In this document: positions 6,387 to 11,511 of the stretch, in pieces | Layout of the letters: each line of letters opens with the position of its first letter | Position numbering within the stretch: position 1 is the stretch's first letter | Source of the DNA: Actinomycetes bacterium | GTDB lineage: Bacteria > Actinomycetota > Acidimicrobiia > Acidimicrobiales > RAAP-2 | Length of the DNA: 11,511 bases | Assembly (NCBI GenBank): GCA_021807965.1 | Contig: JAKBCI010000027.1 | Coordinates: 1-11,511, forward strand | Reading direction: 5' to 3' | Position numbers and translations under genes: made by a program | Notes under the pieces: generated by a model | What the model saw: the letters and a program-made list of their open reading frames with translations, nothing else | What the model was told of the DNA's origin: nothing | Databases searched by the model: none

Positions 6387-6803
6387 ATGCCAGCGCACGT
6401 CACGCTCGAACCCAAGCGGTTCGCCCTCGCCATTGGGGCGGTCATGGTCGGTGGTGCCGTCGGAACCCTGTTGCGTGACCTGGCTCTGGAACTCCAGCCC
6501 GCGGCGGCAAATAGGACGAGTTGGGCCGCCCAGATCCCGTGGGTTCTGCTTCTGATCAACGCTGTGGGCGTCTACGTGGCGACGCATCTCCTGCGGACCG
6601 TCCTGCGCGCGCACGACCCGAACGATCCGTGGCGTCTGCTGCTCATCACGGGTTTGCTCGGCGGTTTCACGTCGTACTCGAGCCTGGTCGTCTCGTGGGT
6701 GGCTATCTGGCACCGCTCCGTTCCCGCCGGTATTGCGGTGGCGGTCGGATCCTTGGGCACCGGCGTACTCGCCGCGTGGCTCGGCTTGAGGCGCCGGCGA
6801 TGA
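6387..6803 (+). CDS. crcB1: Fluoride channel subunit FluC/CrcB, first of a pair
   Basis: The 138-residue protein has four membrane segments (about 12-33, 51-70, 83-107, 113-133) and the CrcB family landmarks: VGGAVGTLLRD (21-31), Asn58 in LLLINAVG, and GGFTSYSSL (92-100). FluC proteins export fluoride as dimers of antiparallel subunits. Two family positions differ: the first Phe of the TTFSTF box is Tyr97 and the second is Leu100. Positive charges lie at the N-terminus (K10, R11), in the loop between helices 2 and 3 (R70, R74, R83) and at the C-terminal RRRR, so the positive-inside rule predicts both ends in the cytoplasm. The stop overlaps the start of the second subunit (ATGA), showing translational coupling and probably balanced synthesis. 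Family assignment is firm; numbering as crcB1 is only by gene order. Confidence 0.93.
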   Translation: MPAHVTLEPKRFALAIGAVMVGGAVGTLLRDLALELQPAAANRTSWAAQIPWVLLLINAVGVYVATHLLRTVLRAHDPNDPWRLLLITGLLGGFTSYSSLVVSWVAIWHRSVPAGIAVAVGSLGTGVLAAWLGLRRRR

Positions 6804-7159
6804 CGCTCCTGGTTACTAGTCTCGCTGGCGCGCTTGGTGCGACCGTACGGTTTTTGATGGAGTACGTAGTTCGCCGACATCACCCCACGCGTCGCCCCTG
6901 GGCCACGGTCGCCGCCAACGCCCTTGGCTCCCTCATTGCCGGCTACGTCGTCTACCGGCTCACTAGCGCGACGGATGCCTCGCTGCGCGAGATACTGCTA
7001 ACTGGCTTCTGCGGCGGACTCACGACCTTCTCGTCGGCCTTCGCCATCCCGGCTCTGCTCCAGCGCGAGCACCACTGGGCCTACGCCGTAGTCATCGTCG
7101 TCACAACGCCGATCGCGTGCGTCATCGCGTTCGCCATTGGCATGTCACTGGCGCACTGA
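6800..7159 (+). CDS. crcB2: Fluoride channel subunit FluC/CrcB, second of a pair
   Basis: The start is the ATG at 6800, overlapping the preceding stop as ATGA; this gives 119 residues, the usual CrcB length, and begins directly at the first membrane helix. Motifs are GALGATVRFLMEY (10-22), Asn40 in ANALG, and GGLTTFSSAF (72-81), closer to the family consensus than the first subunit; Phe77 is kept but the second Phe position of the box is Ala80, with Phe81 next. The loop between helices 1 and 2 is strongly basic (RRHHPTRR, 25-32) and the loop between helices 2 and 3 is neutral, so the predicted topology is N-terminus outside, opposite to the first subunit. Together they should form an antiparallel heterodimeric fluoride channel. 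A GC-rich hairpin follows 31 bases after the stop. Confidence 0.95.
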   Translation: MTLLVTSLAGALGATVRFLMEYVVRRHHPTRRPWATVAANALGSLIAGYVVYRLTSATDASLREILLTGFCGGLTTFSSAFAIPALLQREHHWAYAVVIVVTTPIACVIAFAIGMSLAH

Positions 7160-7190
7160 CGGGAAGGTCAAACCTCCGCAGAGGGACCCA

Positions 7191-7207
7191 GCCGCGCGAA
7201 GCGCGGC
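7191..7207. terminator. GC-rich hairpin between convergent fluC and hydrolase genes
   Basis: GCCGCGC, loop GAA, GCGCGGC is a perfect 7-bp inverted repeat in the 74-base gap between two convergent genes. It has no T-tract on either side, so it would be a non-canonical terminator of the kind often proposed in GC-rich actinobacteria. It could serve both directions. Confidence 0.5.
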
Positions 7208-7233
7208 GCACCCGCTCGCCCTCGCACGGCCCC

Positions 7234-7965
7234 CTAGCGCCGCGCGCGATGCTCGCGCGCCCGCCCCACGAGCCACACGAAGGTGGGATCTGGCTTCGAC
7301 AGCAACTCCGGGTGCCACTGGACACCGATGACCTGGCCGTCGTCGGTCTCGAAACCTTCGACGACGCAATCGTCGGCGCGCGCGGTCACGGTGAGCCCCT
7401 CCCCTACTCGCGCGACCACCTGGTGGTGCAGTGAGTTAACTTTGAGCGTCGCCCCGACCAGTTCACCCAGGCGTGACCCCTCCACGACCGACACGCCGTG
7501 GGTTCGCGTTCGTCCGTCTACGTCCCACTGCGGGTGGCCCACCCCGTCATCGAGGTCCACGTGCTGGCGAAGGGATCCACCCTGCGCCACGTTTACCAAC
7601 TGGAAGCCGCGACAGATGGCGAGGACCGGCACGTCGTTCGCGCGCGCCGCTTGGAGTAGGGCGAACTCCCACTGATCGCGGTCGCGCTCGAGCTCGCCCA
7701 GGTCGTCCTCGGGCAGTTCGCCGTAGCGAACGGGATCGATGTCGGCCCCGCCGCTCAGAACGAGGCCGTCGAGGTGACGGATCACGCCCTCGACGTCGGC
7801 GTCACGGGTCAATTCGACGGGCAGCCCCCCCGCCGCCGCGACCGACGCCGGATAGTCGCTGAAGTGCAGGTCAAACTGCAGGGCGGACATGGCCGCCGGC
7901 ACGTTCGGCCCCAATCGGCTCGCCGGCCAGCGCCGACCCGTGAGACCAATCAGCGGTGCCTCCAT
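7234..7965 (-). CDS. Gamma-glutamyl hydrolase, PuuD-like class I glutamine amidotransferase (peptidase C26)
   Basis: The product hydrolyses a gamma-glutamyl amide bond if it follows its family, as E. coli PuuD does for gamma-glutamyl-GABA. From ATG 7965 it is 243 residues, the family length. Visible motifs are GLVLSGGADIDP (about 67-78), the nucleophile elbow LAICRGFQLVNVAQGG with Cys118, and the triad His218 and Glu220 in GVQWHPEL. A GTG six bases further upstream is possible, but TACGAT at 7972-7977 would then leave no room before the start; ATG 7965 puts the -10 six bases away, matching the leaderless pattern of other genes here. It is divergent from the P450 gene with 76 bases between them, and a GS-like ligase lies beyond the P450, so a shared gamma-glutamyl pathway is plausible. 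The exact substrate is unknown. Confidence 0.9.
   Translation of the reverse strand: MEAPLIGLTGRRWPASRLGPNVPAAMSALQFDLHFSDYPASVAAAGGLPVELTRDADVEGVIRHLDGLVLSGGADIDPVRYGELPEDDLGELERDRDQWEFALLQAARANDVPVLAICRGFQLVNVAQGGSLRQHVDLDDGVGHPQWDVDGRTRTHGVSVVEGSRLGELVGATLKVNSLHHQVVARVGEGLTVTARADDCVVEGFETDDGQVIGVQWHPELLSKPDPTFVWLVGRAREHRARR
7242..7260. repeat. Perfect 8-bp GC inverted repeat in the hydrolase 3' end
   Basis: GCGCGCGA, loop TGC, TCGCGCGC forms a very stable hairpin within the last codons of the hydrolase gene. On the minus-strand mRNA it precedes the stop. It may contribute to termination or RNA stability, or simply reflect the GC-rich Arg/Ala codons. Confidence 0.4.
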
Positions 7966-7971
7966 CACCAC

Positions 7972-7977
7972 ATCGTA
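7972..7977 (-). promoter_or_regulatory. -10 element TACGAT of the hydrolase gene
   Basis: On the minus strand TACGAT is followed by GTGGTG and then ATG, a 6-base gap consistent with a leaderless mRNA starting at 7965. This element decides between the ATG and the upstream GTG codons as start. Confidence 0.45.
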
Positions 7978-7992
7978 TCGAGGCAGTCACTG

Positions 7993-8001
7993 TGCTGTAA
8001 T
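7993..8001 (+). promoter_or_regulatory. Possible extended -10 promoter of the P450 gene
   Basis: TGCTGTAAT fits an extended -10 (TGn plus TGTAAT). It would start transcription near 8008, giving a leader of about 35 nt. The leader ends in GGGGGA at 8033-8038, which serves as ribosome binding site for the ATG at 8042. Confidence 0.35.
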
Positions 8002-8009
8002 GACACCAT

Positions 8010-8025
8010 CGTTCGCCGACGAACG
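8010..8025. promoter_or_regulatory. Perfect inverted repeat at the P450 promoter, operator-like
   Basis: CGTTCG-CCGA-CGAACG is a perfect 6-bp inverted repeat with a 4-base centre, placed at the expected P450 transcription start. Its size and place fit an operator for a dimeric TetR/GntR-type repressor, or a short hairpin in the mRNA leader. No regulator gene is in the window. Confidence 0.4.
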
Positions 8026-8041
8026 ACCGTACGGGGGAACT

Positions 8042-9283
8042 ATGGACGAACTCGAGGACATCTCGTCACACGACACGTTCGAGCGCGGTGTGCCCCACGA
8101 GACGTTCGCCTGGCTGCGTCACCACGATCCCGTCCACTGGACCGACGAGAGCGACGGCGGGCGCGGCTTTTGGAGCGTCACCGCGTACGACGACGTTCTA
8201 GCCGTCAGCCGTAATCCCGACATCTTCTCGAGCCGATTCGGCATCCGCCTCGAGGACATGGATCCCGAGGAGACCGAAGCTCGGCGCACGCTCATGGAGA
8301 TGGACGCCCCCGATCACACGAGGCTGCGTCGCCTCGTGAGCCGCCCCTTCGCGCCCAAGTCGGTGGCGGCCTACGAGGAGACGGTCCGCGAGCTCGCCGG
8401 TCAGGCGCTCGACTCGATGCGCGACCACGTCGAGTTCGACTTCGTCACGAGCGTGGCGCGCGAGCTGCCCATGCGCATGCTCGGCCGCCTCCTTGGTCTG
8501 CCCGACGAGGACCTCGACTGGCTCGTGCAACGCGGCGACGCGCTGATCGGCAACACTGATCCCGACTTCACCGACTACGTCGTCGACCAGGTCGACACGA
8601 GTGCCTACCGGTTGCTCCCGTTTCGTAGTCCGGTGGCGATCGAGCTCTTCGAATACGCGGCGATCGCCCTCGACCAACGCCGCCTGGCGCCCACCAACGA
8701 CCTGCTCACCAGCCTGCTGCAATCGACCTACGACGGGGACTCCCTCGACGAGCTCGCGCTCAAGAACTTCTTTACCCTGATGGTGGCGGCGGGCAACGAT
8801 ACCACCCGTTACTCAATCACCGCCGGTCTGCTCGCCCTGGTCGAGCGGCCCGAACTCTACGACCAGGTCGGATCGATGGACCTCGCCGGGCGTAAATCGC
8901 TCGTTGAGGAGATGCTGCGGTGGTCGAGCGTGACCATGCACTTTCGCCGAACCGCCACCGAGGACACCACCCTGCACGGACAACGCCTGCGAGCCGGCGA
9001 CAAAGTCGTGATGTGGTACCCGTCGGCAAATTTCGACGAGCGACACTTCGAGTCACCCCGGGACTTTCGCGCCGATCGCGCCGTGAACGACCACGTCAGT
9101 TTCGGCTTGCACAGCCCTCACCTCTGCCTCGGCGCCCACCTCGCCCGTCTCGAGATGCGGGTGATCTTCGAAGAGATCGCCGCCCGGTGGCGCCACGTCG
9201 AGGTCGTCGGCGCGCCCCAGCGGCTTCGTTCAAACTTCATCAGCGGCATCAAGTACCTGCCGGTCGCGGTGACCTGGCGTTGA
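8042..9283 (+). CDS. Cytochrome P450 (CYP124/125/142-like bacterial class)
   Basis: From ATG 8042, supported by GGGGGA just upstream, the protein is 413 residues, normal for a soluble bacterial P450. Landmarks are the substrate-side HTRLRRLVSRPF (92-103), the I-helix oxygen-activation motif AGNDTT (250-255), ExxR at Glu290-Arg293, the FRRTATEDTTLHG segment, and the heme-binding loop FGLHSPHLCLGAHLAR with Cys362 as iron ligand. The 11-residue spacing of the heme loop resembles CYP124/125-type enzymes (FGGGGxHxCLG), but the usual Gly at C-4 is Ser358. It needs a ferredoxin and reductase, which are not in the window. An in-frame ATG at 8000 would add 14 residues but overlaps the predicted -10. 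The gene runs tail-to-tail into the GS-like gene with one base between stops. Substrate unknown: sterol/lipid or secondary amine oxidation are both possible. Confidence 0.93.
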   Translation: MDELEDISSHDTFERGVPHETFAWLRHHDPVHWTDESDGGRGFWSVTAYDDVLAVSRNPDIFSSRFGIRLEDMDPEETEARRTLMEMDAPDHTRLRRLVSRPFAPKSVAAYEETVRELAGQALDSMRDHVEFDFVTSVARELPMRMLGRLLGLPDEDLDWLVQRGDALIGNTDPDFTDYVVDQVDTSAYRLLPFRSPVAIELFEYAAIALDQRRLAPTNDLLTSLLQSTYDGDSLDELALKNFFTLMVAAGNDTTRYSITAGLLALVERPELYDQVGSMDLAGRKSLVEEMLRWSSVTMHFRRTATEDTTLHGQRLRAGDKVVMWYPSANFDERHFESPRDFRADRAVNDHVSFGLHSPHLCLGAHLARLEMRVIFEEIAARWRHVEVVGAPQRLRSNFISGIKYLPVAVTWR

Positions 9284-9284
9284 T

Positions 9285-10574
9285 CTAGAGAAACGGCAGA
9301 TACTCGCGCAGTTCCCAGTCCGTGGTGGACGCAAGGAATCGCTCCCACTCGGCCCGTTTCACGCCGACGTGCTGGGCCACGAGGTCGTCGCCCACGGCGT
9401 GCACGAGTTCCGTGTCGAGCTCGAGCGCATCCAGTGCCGCGGCGAGCGTCGCCGGCACACCCCTGGTCGCCTCGATCGTGTCGAGCCCGTTGCCACCCTC
9501 GGGCGGCCCGGGATCCACGTTCGCGCGCACCCCGAGCAGCGAGGCCTGCAGCACCGCGGCGATCGCCGTGTGCACGACGGCGGCGCCGTCGCTCAAGCGA
9601 TGCTCGAGTCGCGCCGCGGCGCCGCGCTCGCTCGGCACCCGTGTGGTCGCGCCGCGATGGTCGTATCCCCAGTTGGCCCAGTAGCCCGACAGCGACGCCG
9701 GGCGAAGACGCTTGTAGGCGTTGACGGTCGGCGCGCAGAGCCCCGCGAGGCCTTCGTGGTGCGCGAGCAGACCGCCAATGGCGGCTCGGGCCAGATCGGA
9801 GAGTCCATCGGGTGATTCGGCGTCGTTGATCACGTTGAGCCCGGTCACGTCGTTGAAGGAAAAGTTGATATGTAAGCCCGAACCGCCTCGGTCCGAGAGC
9901 GGCTTACCCATAAAGGTCACGAGCAGTCCCGCTCGGTGGGCGACCTCGCGCGCGAGTACCTTGAAGAGAAACCCGTCGTCGGCGGCTCGCATCGCGTCGC
10001 TGTAGCGCAACGTGAATTCGAACTGCGACGAGTCATACTCGGAATTGACCGACTCGATCGGTATCTGGGCCTGGTCACAGGCCTGCCAGATGCGGTCGAC
10101 GAGCCCGTGGGGATCGACGCTCGGCCCCGTGCCGTAGACGAAGGCGCCGGGCGTCTCGAGGGGCTGCCAGCCGCCGCGACCGTCGGGCTCGAAGACGAAG
10201 GCTTCGAACTCCATCCCGACCTGGGGCTCGAAGCCGAGCGCGCGCCAATCGGCAATCGCCTTGCGCAACGCCGTCCGTGGTGCCACCGACACCGGCACGC
10301 CGTGGCGAACGACGTCCGCGACCACCACCCGCGTGCGGGGCTCCCAGCTCGCCCGCAGGTCCGTCATCTCGTAGACGGCCTCGAAGTCCGGCAGCCCCTC
10401 ATCCCAGTAACTTCCCACGGTTCGTGGCGTCATGCCTCGGTCGTAGCCGAGCGACCACGTACCCGTGCAGTGTCGCGCGCCGCGCTCGGCGAGCGACGCG
10501 GGCACGTACTTGCCCCGCGCGAGTCCCAGGTGGTCCGGCCACAGTACTCGTACCCGTTCGAACGCCTCCGTCAC
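9285..10574 (-). CDS. Glutamine-synthetase-like gamma-glutamyl ligase
   Basis: I start at GTG 10574, preceded by a run of seven G (AGGGGGGG) as ribosome binding site, giving 429 residues; a longer frame upstream is Arg/Ser-rich junk-like sequence. The ATP-grasp core of the glutamine synthetase family is clear: MEFEAFVFEPDG (Glu122, Glu124), NSEYDSSQFEF (Glu179, Glu186), GGSGLHINFSF (His235), NAYKRLRP (285-292), RGATTRVP with Arg312, and RLEHRLSD (Glu324, Arg326). At about 430 residues with a short N-terminal domain, a changed HxN in place of HxH, and VVH in place of the NPY-type motif, it is not a housekeeping GlnA. It more likely joins glutamate to an organic amine, as PuuA, AtdA1 or GlnA4-type enzymes do. 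The nearby PuuD-like hydrolase supports this. It is divergent from the FAH gene. Confidence 0.88.
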   Translation of the reverse strand: MTEAFERVRVLWPDHLGLARGKYVPASLAERGARHCTGTWSLGYDRGMTPRTVGSYWDEGLPDFEAVYEMTDLRASWEPRTRVVVADVVRHGVPVSVAPRTALRKAIADWRALGFEPQVGMEFEAFVFEPDGRGGWQPLETPGAFVYGTGPSVDPHGLVDRIWQACDQAQIPIESVNSEYDSSQFEFTLRYSDAMRAADDGFLFKVLAREVAHRAGLLVTFMGKPLSDRGGSGLHINFSFNDVTGLNVINDAESPDGLSDLARAAIGGLLAHHEGLAGLCAPTVNAYKRLRPASLSGYWANWGYDHRGATTRVPSERGAAARLEHRLSDGAAVVHTAIAAVLQASLLGVRANVDPGPPEGGNGLDTIEATRGVPATLAAALDALELDTELVHAVGDDLVAQHVGVKRAEWERFLASTTDWELREYLPFL

Positions 10575-10576
10575 GG

Positions 10577-10603
10577 TACCCCCCCTCGACCGTCGTGAAC
10601 GTA
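10577..10603 (-). promoter_or_regulatory. Ribosome binding site and -10 element of the GS-like gene
   Basis: On the minus strand TACGTT (10598-10603) is a candidate -10. About 20 bases further comes a run of seven G after GA (10579-10588), then TACC and the GTG start. The strong purine run favours this GTG over any upstream start. Confidence 0.4.
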
Positions 10604-10627
10604 GCACGCGTGGACGCCGGTGGTTTG

Positions 10628-10657
10628 TAGAGTGTGGCCATTGCTGAGAATGGGGGG
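10628..10657 (+). promoter_or_regulatory. -10 element and ribosome binding site of the FAH-family gene
   Basis: TAGAGT (10628-10633) could be a -10, with transcription from about 10640. GGGGGG at 10652-10657 lies two bases before the GTG at 10660. An in-frame stop (TGA 10645-10647) just upstream leaves this GTG as the only usual start codon. Confidence 0.4.
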
Positions 10658-10659
10658 CT

Positions 10660-11511
10660 GTGGAGCATCGACGAATCTGGCTCGACGGCGCGACGGTCGA
10701 GGTCACTCGCGATGGCGACGACCTGATCAGCCCCGACGGGCGACGAGTCGCGGCCTCGACCGCCGTGCACCTCGCACCCGTCGTACCAACGAAGATTCTC
10801 TGCTGTCATCTCAATCACGTTTCACGAGTGCGCGAGTTCGGCGCGTCACTGCCCCCCGCGCCGACGTGGTTCCAAAAGCCGGTTTCGGCGCTCAACAGCC
10901 ACGGCGGCGCCGTCGTGCGACCAAAGAACTGCCACTACCTCAACTACGAAGGCGAGGTCGGCATCGTTATCGGTCGTGTCGCGCGCTCGATCGCCCTCGA
11001 AGACGCGCATCGCTACATCGCCGGCTACACGATTGCTAACGATTTCGGACTGCACGACTTCCGCGACACCGACGCCGGCTCGATGTTGCGCGTGAAGGGC
11101 GCCGACACACTCTGTCCCGTCGGTCCCGGCGTGGTGACCGAGTGGGACTTTCACCATAAGTGCATTCGCACAACCGTGAACGGCGAGGTACGCCAAGACG
11201 GCTCAACCGACGAAATGGCCTGGGACATGCACTACCTGGTCACCGACCTCGCTCGCCTCATAACGCTCGTACCGGGCGACATCATCTTGTCGGGCACGCC
11301 GGCCCACTCGCGTCCCGTTGAACCGGGCGACGTCGTCACGGTGGAGGTTGACGGGCTCGGGGCCCTGACGAACCACGTGGTCAGCGCCGACGCCGTCAGT
11401 GACGACGTCGGCGCGCAGCCGACCGCAACCGACGAGGTCCTCTCCACGGCACTCGGCGGTGACTGGCCACCGCGATCCCAGCGTCGACCCCGGACGACCG
11501 AACGCCGTGAA
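10660..11511 (+). CDS. Fumarylacetoacetate hydrolase family protein (HpaG-like), 3' end outside window
   Basis: The frame is open from GTG 10660 to the window end, 284 residues so far. The FAH catalytic fold spans about residues 44-240: PTKILCCHLNHVSRVREFG, PTWFQKPVSALN, YEGEVGIVIGRVARSI, GYTIANDFGLHDFR, VKGADTLCPVGP, VNGEVRQDGSTDEM, LVPGDIILSGTPA and a closing GLGALTNHV. The expected divalent-metal ligands are Glu97, Glu99 and Asp128. Members include hydroxyhepta-dienedioate isomerase, OPET decarboxylase and acylpyruvate hydrolases of aromatic or acid catabolism, and the closest resemblance by eye is the HpaG/HpcE group. After residue 241 comes an extra Asp/Thr-rich then Arg-rich tail of at least 43 residues that is unusual for the family. 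It is divergent from the GS-like gene. The specific substrate is not identifiable. Confidence 0.88.
   Translation, partial: MEHRRIWLDGATVEVTRDGDDLISPDGRRVAASTAVHLAPVVPTKILCCHLNHVSRVREFGASLPPAPTWFQKPVSALNSHGGAVVRPKNCHYLNYEGEVGIVIGRVARSIALEDAHRYIAGYTIANDFGLHDFRDTDAGSMLRVKGADTLCPVGPGVVTEWDFHHKCIRTTVNGEVRQDGSTDEMAWDMHYLVTDLARLITLVPGDIILSGTPAHSRPVEPGDVVTVEVDGLGALTNHVVSADAVSDDVGAQPTATDEVLSTALGGDWPPRSQRRPRTTERRE

Noticed and set aside
6521..6799. Longer first part of the second CrcB protein
   Set aside because: The upstream extension overlaps the first fluC gene out of frame and is Arg/Gly-rich without membrane segments; ATG 6800 gives the normal family length and ATGA overlap.
7889..8041. N-terminal extension of the P450
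   Set aside because: It overlaps the divergent hydrolase gene and its promoter; ATG 8042 has a G-rich ribosome binding site and gives normal P450 length.
8198..8722. Antisense frame within the P450 gene
   Set aside because: It is a shadow of strong P450 coding with all family motifs on the other strand.
10575..10706. Longer N-terminus of the GS-like protein
   Set aside because: The extension is Arg/Ser/His-rich, overlaps the divergent FAH gene start, and lies before a strong ribosome binding site at GTG 10574.
1..11511. Defence system, prophage, integron or CRISPR
   Set aside because: No nuclease, integrase, transposase, reverse transcriptase, toxin-antitoxin pair or spaced direct-repeat array was found; the genes look like ordinary chromosomal and catabolic functions.

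Overview
The window looks like chromosomal DNA from a GC-rich actinobacterium. The best guess is class Acidimicrobiia. This rests on a DUF4193-like CxxC protein, a tandem ThyX-domain protein, a CYP124/125-type P450, frequent GTG starts, and start codons lying 6 to 9 nt after a TANNNT -10 element (leaderless genes). The assignment is inference; there is no rRNA or other phylogenetic marker. Twelve protein genes fill almost all of the window and no stretch over 300 bases lacks a gene. I saw no RNA gene, insertion sequence, CRISPR array, phage gene or attachment site.

Left part (1-5044): the 3' portion of a two-domain ThyX-like flavoprotein (+); an extremely acidic DUF4193-like zinc-ribbon protein (+), whose end overlaps a small GNAT acetyltransferase (+); a convergent gene of unknown function with a long Arg/Pro-rich linker (-); and, divergent from it, a membrane-anchored HtrA/DegP-type protease with one PDZ domain (+).

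Middle (5041-7159): an SDR oxidoreductase (-) whose stop codon shares CTAG with the htrA stop; a small secreted protein (-); then a translationally coupled pair of FluC/CrcB fluoride-channel subunits (+). The charge pattern of the pair predicts opposite membrane topologies, that is, an antiparallel heterodimer.

Right part (7234-11511): a gamma-glutamyl hydrolase of the PuuD/class I glutamine amidotransferase type (-), a cytochrome P450 (+), a glutamine-synthetase-like gamma-glutamyl ligase (-), and a fumarylacetoacetate-hydrolase-family enzyme (+, cut by the window end). Ligase plus hydrolase is the signature of gamma-glutamylated amine catabolism (Puu, aniline AtdA1/AtdA2), and a P450 beside a GS-like gene is known from mycobacterial piperidine/morpholine degradation loci. 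The genes alternate in direction, so they are not one operon, and the substrate cannot be read from sequence. This is the most interesting functional hypothesis in the window.

Two start-site styles coexist. htrA, the SDR, the secreted protein, the hydrolase, fluC1 and the Arg-rich gene look leaderless or nearly so. The DUF4193-like gene, the P450, the ligase and the FAH gene have short leaders with purine-rich ribosome binding sites.
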